From the NCBI RefSeq assembly GCF_030296775.1, contig NZ_AP027742.1, positions 124,001-188,000 of the forward strand: 64,000 nt of DNA, read 5' to 3'. This stretch comes from Claveliimonas bilis (GTDB lineage: Bacteria; Bacillota; Clostridia; Lachnospirales; Lachnospiraceae). Numbering within the stretch: the first letter of the stretch is position 1; each line of letters begins with the position of its first letter. The notes under the pieces were generated by a model, which made no database searches, was not told the origin of the DNA, and was given only the letters and a program-made list of their open reading frames with translations. Both the position numbers and the translations under genes were made by a program. Positions 26,255-35,516 of the stretch are shown here, one piece after another.

Positions 26255-26464
26255 TCAGAAGATGTAAAAACCTTCCTCACCGAAGTCGTCATCCTCCAGA
26301 TCATCAAATTCGTGTAAGAAATAATCCATGTCCAAAAGGTCGTCATAGCTCAAGTCGCGGACCTCATCAGAGGTCATGCCTTCTGGAGGATTTTTCATAT
26401 ACTGTTCCCGAAGTTCCTTTGCAAGTTCAGCCTCAGTGACTCGTTTGATAGTGACCGCCTCCAT
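26255..26464 (-). CDS. Small acidic protein downstream of the IS91-type transposase
   Basis: 69 residues, strongly acidic, with the stretch DLSYDDLLDMDYFLHEFDDLEDDDFGEE near the C-terminus. There is no known domain. It follows the transposase by 39 bases on the same strand, which suggests it travels with the element. It could be a regulator or merely a passenger. It is a real gene by its own ATG and conserved position relative to the transposase, but this was not checked against other copies. Confidence 0.55.
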   Translation of the reverse strand: MEAVTIKRVTEAELAKELREQYMKNPPEGMTSDEVRDLSYDDLLDMDYFLHEFDDLEDDDFGEEGFYIF

Positions 26465-26503
26465 TCTGTATCAGGTACCTTGATTGTACCATGCAGCAGG
26501 AGA

Positions 26504-27670
26504 CTATGGAAGAGAAGAAAAAGCGGCAGGGGATCGGCACCGATGCTTTCGCATAGCCCTTTCATATAATTCATGCAAAGGAACGGGTTTGTGGTTGAAA
26601 TATAATTCAAGAAACAGCATGGGCGTACCGCAGGAAGGACATTTTAAAGGATCATATCCGAAGGAATGAAGGATGGAATCCCGCCAACGGTTAAAAGAAA
26701 GAAATATTTTATGTTTTTCCCTTGAGATAGCCTTGTGAAGATATCTGTCAGATTTGCGATGCCTGGCATAAATCCCATAATAACGGATCATTTTGAAATG
26801 TTTTTCCGGGATATGCTGGGTAAGCCGGGCCATGAAATCAAGAACAGGAATGGTTTCGGTAACCAGCTTCTCGTCTTCGTGGCGGTTGTAATGGAAGGTA
26901 ACAAATTTGCCGTCATAAGAGTCAATACGTGAAGTGGCAATGACTGGCCTGCCAAGGTAACGGCCAATGTACTTGATTACTTGAGAAGGATTACATTTAT
27001 TGGGCATGGCCCGGACATAAAACCCATTTTTGTGGTCGGCATAGACAGAAGCCTTAAGTTTTTTAAAGGAATCGCCGATTCTGGAATGCAATTCGTTCAA
27101 AAGGGCGGTCTGAAAGGAGTCACGCAAGAGTTTGTAGTTGAAGTGTTTCTTATGACGCCAGCGAAGAGAATTTCCAACCCCACCTTCAGAAACGAGACAA
27201 TGGATATGAGGATTCCATTTCGAGTCCCTGACAAAGGTATGAAGAACACAGATAAAACCAGGAGTAAAGAGTTCGGATTTGTTGTCTTTATGGAACATAC
27301 GAGAGATAACACTGTTAACGGCAGAGAAAAGGCAGTTTAAAAGAGAACGGTCAGATAAGAACAAAGGGCGGAGTTCCCTGGCGATTGTGAAAACGCAATG
27401 GCGATGCTGGACATTGATGATCTTAAAAGACATAGAGGTAGTCCTGTCAATGGCATACATGTTGCCGCAGGAAGGACAAAAACGTGAATGACAGCGGAAG
27501 GGGACAAATTTGAAATTTCGGCAGGAAGGGCAGGCATACATGGCGCCACCGAAAGAAGGATCGCCACAATGAATCATTTTTTCTACATTTTCGATGACAG
27601 AGTCACGGGGATGTTGAAGATAGAGCATTTCTTCAAAATGGTCTGTAAAAATTTTCTGTAGTATGTTCAT
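26504..27670 (-). CDS. IS91-family transposase (HUH/Y2 type)
   Basis: 388 residues. An N-terminal zinc-binding region reads YACPSCRNFKFVPFRCHSRFCPSCGN at about 44-69. The HUH motif is HIHCLVSEGG near 176. The tyrosine motif QVIKYIGRYLGRP has two tyrosines four apart, as in IS91 Y2 enzymes. A C-terminal CPSCG follows. All parts are intact, so the enzyme is probably active. No inverted repeats are expected. Codon use is similar to the neighbouring catabolic genes. Confidence 0.88.
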   Translation of the reverse strand: MNILQKIFTDHFEEMLYLQHPRDSVIENVEKMIHCGDPSFGGAMYACPSCRNFKFVPFRCHSRFCPSCGNMYAIDRTTSMSFKIINVQHRHCVFTIARELRPLFLSDRSLLNCLFSAVNSVISRMFHKDNKSELFTPGFICVLHTFVRDSKWNPHIHCLVSEGGVGNSLRWRHKKHFNYKLLRDSFQTALLNELHSRIGDSFKKLKASVYADHKNGFYVRAMPNKCNPSQVIKYIGRYLGRPVIATSRIDSYDGKFVTFHYNRHEDEKLVTETIPVLDFMARLTQHIPEKHFKMIRYYGIYARHRKSDRYLHKAISREKHKIFLSFNRWRDSILHSFGYDPLKCPSCGTPMLFLELYFNHKPVPLHELYERAMRKHRCRSPAAFSSLP

Positions 27671-27705
27671 AAGGCTATTATGAAGGAAAATGGCACAAAA
27701 AGAAA

Positions 27706-27762
27706 CCCCTAACCCCTCAAGATTGAGGGGCAGGGGAGTTGAAGTGTCGAAGACACTTTTTT
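27706..27762. terminator. Nested hairpin plus terminator upstream of the IS91 transposase
   Basis: CCCCTCAA with TTGAGGGG, enclosed by CCCCT/AGGGG, makes a strong hairpin at 27706-27736. It is followed by AAGTGTC-GAA-GACACTT and a T run at 27742-27762, a short plus-strand terminator. These may insulate the element from flanking transcription or mark its end. Confidence 0.6.
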
Positions 27763-27793
27763 ACATGCCGAAAAAGCAGGAGGGAGAAAACCG

Positions 27794-28195
27794 ATGCAGG
27801 TTACATTAACAATAGATTATGCTATGTGGATTCTTACACTTTTGGGAAAAACGACAGAAAGGATCAATGCAGCGACGATGTCGGAGCGCCTCCACATTCC
27901 AAGAAGATATACAATTAAAATCCTCAACAGATTGAAAGAGTCCGGCCTGGTAGAGGTACGCGCCGGAGTGAAAGGCGGTTATCATCTGGCAAGAGGGCTG
28001 GATGAGATCAGTTTCGGAGATGTGGCTAAGGCTATGGGGCAGAGCATCAAGATAAGTAAATGCCTGGAAGATGGAGGTGGGTGCACCTTTGGAAAAAAAG
28101 AAGAATGCAATGCCAGATGCTTTTATCAGGCATTGCAGGAGAAGCTGGAGGAAGGGCTTTTTAACGTCACTTTACAGGAGATACAAAGACCTTAG
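27794..28195 (+). CDS. Rrf2-family transcriptional regulator
   Basis: 133 residues. The winged helix spans about 1-80, with recognition region IPRRYTIKILNRLKESGLVEVRAGVKGGYHLAR. After it comes a Cys-rich loop CLEDGGGCTFGKKEECNARC (four Cys), in the position where IscR/NsrR-type members bind an Fe-S cluster; spacing differs from both, so the cofactor is uncertain. It has GGAGGGAG before ATG and ends convergently with the GntR gene (4-base overlap). The target is unknown; it sits between the IS element and locus 2. Confidence 0.85.
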   Translation: MQVTLTIDYAMWILTLLGKTTERINAATMSERLHIPRRYTIKILNRLKESGLVEVRAGVKGGYHLARGLDEISFGDVAKAMGQSIKISKCLEDGGGCTFGKKEECNARCFYQALQEKLEEGLFNVTLQEIQRP

Positions 28196-28836
28196 AGATC
28201 TTCCAGATTAATACCTCTTGGTACATCCATATGCCGCAGAGTAATGTCATAGATATGTGCAATATCTCCCTGCTCCATGGCATTCAGGATAGCAAGATGC
28301 TCATCATATGTATCTTTCATTCTTCCCGGATGGGAAAGGGACATTTGGGCCAGCCGCTGCATCCGGTACATAAAGGTATCGAAAATAGCAGAGAATTGCT
28401 GGTTCTCAAGGTAGTGAACGATGGAAATATGAAATTGAAAATCGTAAGTACAGAAATCCTGGATGGACTGAGAAACCTCCAGGATTTCTTTCATTTCATC
28501 CATAATAAAGTGAAGCTCGCTAAAGAGGCGCTTTGCCTTTTTAGAAGCGAAAGTGCGCGTAATCTCCATGGTACAGTAAGTTTCCAGAGCTGAGCGGACC
28601 TGGAATGTTTCTGTCACATCCTGCCGGGTAAGCTGATGAAGGCGAAATCCCTTGCTTGGAATAATATCAATATAGCCTTCCTGCACCAGCCTGTGGATCG
28701 CATCGCGGAAAGGAGTGCGGGAAATGCCAAGTTCTCTGGAAAGCTTTGTCTCAGAATAGATTTCGTGATAGGAAAGCTCTCCTTCGGAAATCATTTTCTT
28801 TAAATGTTCATAGGCCTGTTCGTTGAGTGTCATCAT
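28192..28836 (-). CDS. GntR-family (FCD/FadR subfamily) regulator of carbon locus 2
   Basis: 214 residues. The N-terminal winged HTH (about 5-70; YSETKLSRELGISRTPFRDAIHRLVQEGYI) is followed by an all-helical FCD ligand domain with metal-site residues in FHISIVHYLEN and DEHLAILNAME. FCD regulators of this kind sense sugar acids and similar carboxylates. It is divergent from the dehydrogenase gene at 29059, whose promoter carries a perfect 14-bp palindrome, so repression lifted by the locus 2 substrate is likely. Confidence 0.88.
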   Translation of the reverse strand: MMTLNEQAYEHLKKMISEGELSYHEIYSETKLSRELGISRTPFRDAIHRLVQEGYIDIIPSKGFRLHQLTRQDVTETFQVRSALETYCTMEITRTFASKKAKRLFSELHFIMDEMKEILEVSQSIQDFCTYDFQFHISIVHYLENQQFSAIFDTFMYRMQRLAQMSLSHPGRMKDTYDEHLAILNAMEQGDIAHIYDITLRHMDVPRGINLEDL

Positions 28837-28968
28837 TGGTAGATGCTCCTTTACTGTGTTTGTCTATATTTTATCAAAAACTATGGGAAAATCCAACAAT
28901 TTTCTGTGGATTTTGCTCAAAAAATAAGGGGTAAAATTAGCGAAAACGGAGAAAGAGAATTTGAGGGA

Positions 28969-28997
28969 TTGACCGGTATACCGGTATGTAGTAGAGT
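28969..28997 (+). promoter_or_regulatory. Promoter of locus 2 with a perfect 14-bp palindromic operator
   Basis: TTGACC at 28969-28974 and TAGAGT at 28992-28997 are 17 bases apart. The palindrome ACCGGTATACCGGT at 28972-28985 overlaps the -35 and spacer. A repressor there would block polymerase directly; the divergent GntR is the obvious candidate. Confidence 0.6.
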
Positions 28998-29058
28998 GAA
29001 AACAGGAACAAAAAAGAACACTTTAGAAAGAAAAAAAACAAAAAGGAGAGAAGAAAGT

Positions 29059-29946
29059 ATGAAAACAGGATTTATCGGACTGGGAATCATGGGAAGACCA
29101 ATGGCAAAAAATCTGCTCAAAGCAGGAGTGGATCTGATCGTAACAGATCTGAACAAAGAGGCGGTAAAAGATGTAGTGGCAGCCGGAGCACAGGAGGGTA
29201 CATACGAGGAAATCGGAAAGGAATGTGGTGTTGTATTTATTATGGTGCCAAGCGGTGATATTACAAAATCCATCCTTTTCGGAGAAGGCGGAGTGGCATC
29301 TTTTATAAAAGAAGGAAGCATTGTATGTGATATGAGCTCTGTTACGCCCGTTGAGTCCAAAGAGTGCTATGAAAGGTTGAAAGAGATTGGCGTTGGTTTT
29401 GTAGACGCCCCTGTATCAGGAGGAGAAACAGGAGGCATCAACGGAACACTGGCTATTATGGCGGGAGGAGATCAAAAGGACTTTGATGCCCTGAAAACAT
29501 ATTTTGACATCATGGGATCTTCCGCTTTGCTGATCGGCGGTCCGGGAAGCGGAAGCGTGACAAAGCTGGCAAATCAGATCATTGTCAACAATACGATCGC
29601 TGTTGTATCCGAAGCGTTTGTTATGGCGGCAAAAGCCGGGGCTGATCCGGTTAAAGTATATGAAGCGATCCGGGGCGGTCTGGCAGGAAGCGCTGTTCTT
29701 GATTCCAAGATTCCTATGATCGTGGAGAGGAATTTCAAACCAGGCGGACCGATCCGCATCAATCATAAAGACATTAAAAATGTGGTAAATACAGCTCATG
29801 CGATCGATGTTCCGATTCCATACACGGCACAGCTCTATGAAATTCTCCAGACTCTGAAAATTCATGGACATATGGAGGATGACCACGGCGGAATCGTACA
29901 GTATTTTGAAAAGCTGGCAGACGTGGAAGTGAAAAAAGTGGATTAG
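29059..29946 (+). CDS. NAD(P)-dependent beta-hydroxyacid dehydrogenase (GarR/LtnD type)
   Basis: 295 residues from ATG 29059, which follows AAAGGAGAG; a longer frame to 28843 has no conservation. The Rossmann motif is GFIGLGIMGRPMAKNLLKAG at 4-23. Substrate motif DAPVSGGETGGINGTLAIMAGG is near 118-139 and the catalytic Lys is in GSVTKLANQIIVNN near 170. Relatives are tartronate semialdehyde reductase and L-threonate dehydrogenase. Next to DUF1537 kinases, an LtnD-like role (oxidising threonate to the 2-oxo acid before phosphorylation) is plausible. Confidence 0.88.
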   Translation: MKTGFIGLGIMGRPMAKNLLKAGVDLIVTDLNKEAVKDVVAAGAQEGTYEEIGKECGVVFIMVPSGDITKSILFGEGGVASFIKEGSIVCDMSSVTPVESKECYERLKEIGVGFVDAPVSGGETGGINGTLAIMAGGDQKDFDALKTYFDIMGSSALLIGGPGSGSVTKLANQIIVNNTIAVVSEAFVMAAKAGADPVKVYEAIRGGLAGSAVLDSKIPMIVERNFKPGGPIRINHKDIKNVVNTAHAIDVPIPYTAQLYEILQTLKIHGHMEDDHGGIVQYFEKLADVEVKKVD

Positions 29947-29980
29947 GGCAGAGAGAGCAGAGGAGAAGGAGGAAACAAAA

Positions 29981-31405
29981 ATGGCGATCAGTACAGATAT
30001 TTTGACTTCCTATAAAAAAATAGACGAGGCATATATCGATAGTCTCTTAGAAAAAGAGATTGAAAAGAACCATAAAAAAATTGTTGTGCTGGACGATGAT
30101 CCTACAGGAGTACAGACGGTTCATGATATTTCTGTATATACAGGATGGGATAAGGACAGCATCCGCCAGGGATTTGAAGAAGAAAACAGCCTTTTCTATG
30201 TACTGACTAATTCCAGGGGATTCACGGAAGAACAGACAATAAAAGCTCACCATGAGATTTCCGCAGTGACAGACGAGGCGGCCAAAGCAACAGGAAAAGA
30301 GTACATTTACATCAGCAGAAGCGACAGTACGCTTCGGGGACATTATCCTTTAGAGACAGAGCTTTTGAAAGCAGATTATGAAAAATATACAGGGAAAACC
30401 GTAGACGGCGAGATCCTTTGCCCTTTCTTTAAAGAAGGCGGAAGATTTACCATTAACAACGTACATTATGTGAAATACGGCGATACTCTTGTACCTGCCA
30501 ATGAGACAGAATTTGCCAAAGACAAGACATTTGGCTATACAGCTGCTGATCTGCCATCCTATGTAGAGGAGAAAACAAAAGGAGCTTATAAGAAAGAGGA
30601 TGTCACCTGTATTTCTCTGGAAGATATCCATGATATGGCTGTAGATAGGATAGAGGAGCAGCTTCTGGCAGTAAAAGATTTTAATAAGATTATTGTCAAT
30701 GCTGTGGATTATGCGGATATCAAAGTATTCTGCGTGGCTTTGTACCGGGCAATGGCAAAGGGAAAGACCTTTATGATGCGTACGGCGGCCGCTATTGTAA
30801 AAGTTATGGGCGGCGTGACAAGCCAGCCTCTTCTTACAAGAGAAAAAATGGTAGTCAAAGAGACAGACAACGGCGGTATCATTGTGGTAGGATCTCACAC
30901 TGAAAAGACAACCCGCCAGCTGGAGGCACTGAAAGAGCTGAAAGACATTGAATTTATCGAGTTAAATGCAGCTCTTGTGAAGGATGACGCGGCGTTTGAG
31001 GAAGAAGTAAAACGCTGCCTGGAAAAAGAGGAAGAATGTATTCGTGCCGGAAAGACGGTATGCTGCAGTACGACCCGTACACTTATTACAGCAGACACAG
31101 GAGATAAGGAAGACGAACTTCGTCTTTCTGTAAAAATCTCAGATGCAGTGCAGTCCCTGGTGGGGCGTCTTACCGTTACGCCTGCCTTTGTGATTGCAAA
31201 AGGCGGCATTACATCCAGTGATGTGGGAACAAAGGCGCTGGCAGTAAAAAAAGCAAATGTGCTTGGACAGATCAGGCCGGGTATCCCGGTATGGCAGACA
31301 GGGGAGGAAAGCAGATTTCCTTCTGTTCCATACGTCATCTTTCCGGGTAATGTAGGTGATGACAGTACGCTGAAAGAAGCGGTAGAAATTTTATTGAAGA
31401 AATAG
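29981..31405 (+). CDS. Four-carbon acid sugar kinase (DUF1537), copy 2, long form
   Basis: 474 residues. The N-terminal motif VVLDDDPTGVQTVHDISVYT, the loop SRSDSTLRGHYPLETELL, and the C-terminal IAKGGITSSDVGTKAL and PGNVGDDSTLKEAV are all DUF1537. It is longer than copies 1 and 3 and carries DDDPTG instead of ADDFTG/ADDLTG, so it belongs to a different subgroup. It begins 34 bases after the GarR/LtnD-like gene and is probably co-transcribed with it from the GntR-controlled promoter. Confidence 0.88.
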   Translation: MAISTDILTSYKKIDEAYIDSLLEKEIEKNHKKIVVLDDDPTGVQTVHDISVYTGWDKDSIRQGFEEENSLFYVLTNSRGFTEEQTIKAHHEISAVTDEAAKATGKEYIYISRSDSTLRGHYPLETELLKADYEKYTGKTVDGEILCPFFKEGGRFTINNVHYVKYGDTLVPANETEFAKDKTFGYTAADLPSYVEEKTKGAYKKEDVTCISLEDIHDMAVDRIEEQLLAVKDFNKIIVNAVDYADIKVFCVALYRAMAKGKTFMMRTAAAIVKVMGGVTSQPLLTREKMVVKETDNGGIIVVGSHTEKTTRQLEALKELKDIEFIELNAALVKDDAAFEEEVKRCLEKEEECIRAGKTVCCSTTRTLITADTGDKEDELRLSVKISDAVQSLVGRLTVTPAFVIAKGGITSSDVGTKALAVKKANVLGQIRPGIPVWQTGEESRFPSVPYVIFPGNVGDDSTLKEAVEILLKK

Positions 31406-31712
31406 ACGGACCATTTAACATTTACAGGCAGACAGGGGCTGTAAAATGCAGCCCTGGCGGCCGTACTATTCTAATCATGTCTTTAAAATAAAGTTGGTTC
31501 TTAAAATCTTCTTTGCCAATTTCTTATAGTTCAAATCAAATGTTTTAAAATAAAAAATGAACAAAAATAGAGATGAAAAACAACAAAAACAAACATAATA
31601 ATTGTAAAAAATCTCTAAAAACATTGATAAAAAATAGATTAAATTGACACAAATAAACATTAGAAGTATTATATAAACATAAAAGAACATTAAGGCAAAG
31701 GAGGAATAAGAA
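31406..31712 (+). promoter_or_regulatory. Intergenic region with promoter of the second half of locus 2
   Basis: 307 bases without a gene. CAGGGGCTG/CAGCCCTGG at 31433-31457 is a hairpin lacking a T run. A strong promoter follows: TTGACA at 31644-31649, 17 bases, TATTAT at 31667-31672. AAACAT/AACATTA motifs recur around it (near 31590, 31655, 31675 and 31686), typical of direct-repeat operators of DeoR-family repressors. So the kinase-PdxA-GntP-DeoR unit has its own control. Confidence 0.7.
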
Positions 31713-33017
31713 ATGCCACAGTGTGTAGTGATTGCGGATGATCTGACAGGAGCAAATGCCACAGGTGTGCTTTTGAAAAAGATGAACTACACTGCCTATA
31801 CAGTCATGAACACAGAGCGGATTGAACTAAGTACGCTGAAGGACTGTGATTGTGTATTGTATCCTACAGACAGCCGGGGGGTAGATCCCAAGATTGCTTA
31901 CAATCGGGTATATAATGTCTGCGGTCTGTTAAAGAATGATGAGGTTAAGGTATATTCTAAAAGGATTGACAGTACATTGAGAGGAAATCTCGGCAGTGAG
32001 ACAGATGCTATGCTGGATTGTCTGGGAGAAGATTATGTGGCTGTTGTTGCGCCGTGTTTTCCCTCTTCGGGACGTATCGTGATCGGAGGCTACATGCTGG
32101 TAAACGGACTGCCCTTACATAAAACAGATATCGCCATTGATCCGAAAACACCTGTTAAGATCTCGGAGGACGCAGTGCTTTTTGCAGAGCAGAGCAAATA
32201 CAAAGTAGCGTCTGTCCTTATGAAAGATCTGATGCATGGAAAGCATTATCTGGCGGATCTGATGAAGAAACATGTGGAAGAGGGCTGCAGGATTCTGGTC
32301 GTTGACTGTGTGACTCAGGAAGACCTGGACCTGATCGCAGACGCAGTGATCACCAGCAAACTGAAAGTAGTTGCAGTAGATCCGGGTGTATTTACGGCAA
32401 CTCTTTCAAGAAAGCTGATCACACCTTCCGAGAAGAAGGAGAAGAGCCGTATTCTGGCAGTAGTAGGAAGCGTCCATCCTAATACAAGGAAACAGATGGA
32501 GGAATTGTGGCTGTCCCAGAGAACTCACAACGTGTTTGTCAATACAAAGGAACTTCTGGAGGACGAGGCAAGAAGGGAAGAAGAAATTTCCAGAGTGACA
32601 GAGGAAATCCTAAGGGAGTGCAAGCTGAATATGGTATCCACTGTGACAGGGGACGGTATATATCCGGAAAACCGTATAGATTTTAAACCTTATATGGAGA
32701 AATATCATTGCTCCATGGATGAAGTGACAGAGCGGATCAATTCGGGATTTGCAGAGATTACCTACCGCATTTTCAAGGCCGAGCCGGAGTTCAAGGGTCT
32801 TTACACAAGCGGCGGGGATATTACGGTATCTGTGTGTGCCCGATTTAATACCGCAGGATTAAGCCTTATGGATGAAGTACTTCCACTGGCAGCTTACGGA
32901 CAGTTCTTAAAGGGAGAATTTGAAGGTGTACACATCATTACAAAGGGCGGAAGCCAGGGACAAAATGATGCGATCAACCGCTGTATTACTTATCTGAAAG
33001 AGAAACTTTATATTTAA
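31713..33017 (+). CDS. Four-carbon acid sugar kinase (DUF1537), copy 3
   Basis: 434 residues: IADDLTGANATGVLLKKMNY, KRIDSTLRGNLGSETDAML, YTSGGDITVSV and TKGGSQGQNDAI are the DUF1537 motifs in order. It starts after AAAGGAGGAA. It is paired with a PdxA-like gene 18 bases downstream, the same pairing as in locus 1 but in the opposite order. Two kinases in one locus suggest two substrates or stereoisomers, for example threonate and erythronate. Confidence 0.9.
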   Translation: MPQCVVIADDLTGANATGVLLKKMNYTAYTVMNTERIELSTLKDCDCVLYPTDSRGVDPKIAYNRVYNVCGLLKNDEVKVYSKRIDSTLRGNLGSETDAMLDCLGEDYVAVVAPCFPSSGRIVIGGYMLVNGLPLHKTDIAIDPKTPVKISEDAVLFAEQSKYKVASVLMKDLMHGKHYLADLMKKHVEEGCRILVVDCVTQEDLDLIADAVITSKLKVVAVDPGVFTATLSRKLITPSEKKEKSRILAVVGSVHPNTRKQMEELWLSQRTHNVFVNTKELLEDEARREEEISRVTEEILRECKLNMVSTVTGDGIYPENRIDFKPYMEKYHCSMDEVTERINSGFAEITYRIFKAEPEFKGLYTSGGDITVSVCARFNTAGLSLMDEVLPLAAYGQFLKGEFEGVHIITKGGSQGQNDAINRCITYLKEKLYI

Positions 33018-33035
33018 GACAGGGAGGAATGAAAG

Positions 33036-34034
33036 ATGAAAAAACCATTGATTGCAGTAACGATGGGAGACCCGGCCGGAGTTGGTCCGGAGATTGTAGC
33101 AATGTCGCTTGCATCTGCAGAGGTGACAGATGTAGCAGACTGCATTATTGTAGGAGACAAAAAATGCATGGAAAACGCAATTGACATTACAGGTGTGAAG
33201 CTGGAAGTCAATGTAGTGGAAAAGCCGGCGGATGGAAGATACGAAAAAGGCGTACTCAATCTGATCGACCTTGACAATATCAATATGGATGAGTTTGCTT
33301 TTGGAAAAGTCAGCGGCATGTGCGGAAAAGCGGCATATGAGTATATTGCAAAAAGTATTGAGCTGGCAAATGCAGGAGAAGTAGACGCAGTATCTACAAC
33401 GCCGATCAACAAGGAAGCCCTGAAGGCAGGAAATGTAAACTTTATCGGCCATACCGAGATTTTCGGCGCTTTAACCGGGACGGAAGATCCTCTGACTATG
33501 TTCGAGACAAATGGTATGAGAGTATTTTTCCTGACAAGACATGTTTCCCTGCGGCAGATGCTTGATATGATCAAGAAAGACCGGATCATCGACTATGTAG
33601 TGCGGTGCACAGAGGCTTTAAAAAGGCTGGGCGTCAATGAAGGAACAATGGCGATCGCAGGACTTAATCCGCACAGTGGAGAGCATGGACTCTTTGGCTG
33701 GGAAGAAGTGGAAGAGATTATTCCGGCTATCGAAGAACTGAAGAAAATGGGCTATGATGTGGCGGGGCCTGTAGGAGCGGATTCTGTATTCCATCAGGCA
33801 GCCATTGGAAAATACAACAGCGTTCTTTCCCTGTATCATGACCAGGGACATATCGCGACAAAGACGCTGGATTTTGAAAAAACAATCGCAATAACAAATG
33901 GAATGCCGATTCTTAGAACTTCTGTAGATCACGGCACTGCATTTGATATAGCGGGCACCGGAAAGGTAAGTGCCGTGAGCATGATCGAAGCCATCCGGCT
34001 GGCCGCAAAATACGCACCTCATTTTGTAAAGTAA
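33036..34034 (+). CDS. PdxA-family 4-phospho-acid-sugar dehydrogenase, copy 2
   Basis: 332 residues: [53 protein letters not shown] and [18 protein letters not shown]. This is the classical PdxA arrangement with metal-binding histidines kept. Set between a DUF1537 kinase and a GntP permease, it most likely oxidises and decarboxylates a 4-phosphorylated acid sugar to dihydroxyacetone phosphate rather than serving in B6 synthesis. It is closer to canonical PdxA (GDPAGVGPE) than copy 1 (GDPAGNGSE). Confidence 0.9.
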   Translation: MKKPLIAVTMGDPAGVGPEIVAMSLASAEVTDVADCIIVGDKKCMENAIDITGVKLEVNVVEKPADGRYEKGVLNLIDLDNINMDEFAFGKVSGMCGKAAYEYIAKSIELANAGEVDAVSTTPINKEALKAGNVNFIGHTEIFGALTGTEDPLTMFETNGMRVFFLTRHVSLRQMLDMIKKDRIIDYVVRCTEALKRLGVNEGTMAIAGLNPHSGEHGLFGWEEVEEIIPAIEELKKMGYDVAGPVGADSVFHQAAIGKYNSVLSLYHDQGHIATKTLDFEKTIAITNGMPILRTSVDHGTAFDIAGTGKVSAVSMIEAIRLAAKYAPHFVK

Positions 34035-34080
34035 AAGAGAAAAGTAAAGAGAGAAAACTTATCTAAAGGAGGGTTCTATT

Positions 34081-35484
34081 ATGGTAGGAGGACTTGACGG
34101 CAACAGAATGCTGCTGGGTCTTGCAGTAGGTATTATTATTCTTATTGTCCTGGTATTAAAAACAAAGGTGCAGGCATTTCTTGCCCTTATCATCTGTACC
34201 GTTATCGTGGGGGTTGTAGGCGGTATGCCTTTGGCAAACACCACATTGGAGGACGGCACTACACTTGGAATTATTAACTCTATCACCGGAGGTTTTGGAA
34301 GCACACTTGGAAGCATCGGTATCATCATCGGATTTGGTGTTATGATGGGACAGATCTTTGAAGTGACGGGAGCTGCAAAGAGGATGGCGCATACATTCTT
34401 AAAGCTCTTTGGAAAGAAAAGAGAAGAGGAGGCTCTTTGCCTGACAGGTTTCCTTGTATCTATTCCGATCTTCTGTGACTCTGGTTTTGTGGTTCTTTCA
34501 CCTATCGCAAAGGCGATCTCAAGAGCAACGAAGAAGTCCGTCATCGGTCTTGGCGTTGCGCTGGCAGCAGGGCTTGTTATCACACACTCCCTCGTTCCGC
34601 CAACTCCGGGCCCCTTAGGCGTATGCGGTATCTTTGGAATCGATGTAGGTACATTTATTTTAATGACACTGGTTCTTGCCCTTCCAATGGCAATTGCCTG
34701 TATCATTTATGCAAAGAAGATTCTGCCGAAGAAATTTTACCGTATTCCAAACGATGACGGTGAAATCGTAGAGATGCCTTACCGTGAACCGGATTATGAG
34801 AATGCGTTCCATATGGGTGATGAGAACATGCCGGGCACATTTGAATCTTTTGCACCGCTGTTTCTCCCTATTATTCTTATCCTGATCAATACAGTAGCCA
34901 CTGCTATGGGAGCGACAACAGGAGTATGGGAAGTACTTATCTTCCTCGGACAGCCGATCATCGCGGTAGGTCTTGGACTTCTTCTTGCTATCTTTACACT
35001 TGGAAGGAATCTTGACAGACATACTGCTCTGACAGAAATGGAAAAAGGAATGCAGTCTGCCGGTATTATCATGCTTGTAACCGGCGGAGGCGGAGCTCTC
35101 GGACAGATCATCAAAGATTCCGGTCTTGGTACCTATATGGCAGAGGGACTGGCACAGACAGCGATTCCGATCATTGTGCTGCCGCTTATCATTTCCACTT
35201 TAATGCGTTTTATCCAGGGATCAGGAACTGTTGCCATGACAACAGCAGCAAGTATTTCTGCTCCGATCATTGTAGCAGCGGGCGTAAATCCGACACTTGG
35301 CGCGATCGCATGCTGCGTGGGTTCCCTGTTCTTCGGATACTTTAATGACAGTTATTTCTGGGTAGTAAACAGAACGCTGGGTGTTACAGAAGCAAAAGAC
35401 CAGCTGCAGGTATGGTCAGTGACATCCACAATCGCATGGGCTGTCGGTGTTGTTGAAGTTCTCGTATTGAGTATTTTCATGTAA
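34081..35484 (+). CDS. GntP-family permease
   Basis: 467 residues, about 12-14 membrane segments. GntP features include GFGSTLGSIGIIIGFGVMMGQ, IPIFCDSGFVVLSPIAKA, HSLVPPTPGPLG near 172, and FIQGSGTVAMTTAASI near the C-terminus. GntP proteins are proton symporters of gluconate and other sugar acids. It follows the kinase and PdxA-like genes with GGAGGG before its ATG, so it is the importer of locus 2. Confidence 0.93.
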   Translation: MVGGLDGNRMLLGLAVGIIILIVLVLKTKVQAFLALIICTVIVGVVGGMPLANTTLEDGTTLGIINSITGGFGSTLGSIGIIIGFGVMMGQIFEVTGAAKRMAHTFLKLFGKKREEEALCLTGFLVSIPIFCDSGFVVLSPIAKAISRATKKSVIGLGVALAAGLVITHSLVPPTPGPLGVCGIFGIDVGTFILMTLVLALPMAIACIIYAKKILPKKFYRIPNDDGEIVEMPYREPDYENAFHMGDENMPGTFESFAPLFLPIILILINTVATAMGATTGVWEVLIFLGQPIIAVGLGLLLAIFTLGRNLDRHTALTEMEKGMQSAGIIMLVTGGGGALGQIIKDSGLGTYMAEGLAQTAIPIIVLPLIISTLMRFIQGSGTVAMTTAASISAPIIVAAGVNPTLGAIACCVGSLFFGYFNDSYFWVVNRTLGVTEAKDQLQVWSVTSTIAWAVGVVEVLVLSIFM

Positions 35485-35516
35485 TCGTGTACAATGACCA
35501 GTAAGAGGTGATTTGT

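Larger units (their letters stand above)
26173..27762 (-). mobile_element. IS91-family insertion element (boundaries approximate)
   Basis: The element holds an HUH transposase and a small acidic downstream ORF, both on the minus strand, between the locus 1 terminator and the Rrf2 gene. IS91 members move by rolling-circle replication, lack terminal inverted repeats and make no target duplication, so the ends cannot be set by eye. Hairpins at 26214-26233 and 27706-27736 are candidate subterminal structures. Nothing appears interrupted by it. Confidence 0.7.

Noticed and set aside
28843-29058. 72-residue N-terminal extension of the GarR/LtnD-like dehydrogenase
   Set aside because: The family starts at MKTGFIGLG, with AAAGGAGAG just before ATG 29059; the extension covers the promoter and operator.
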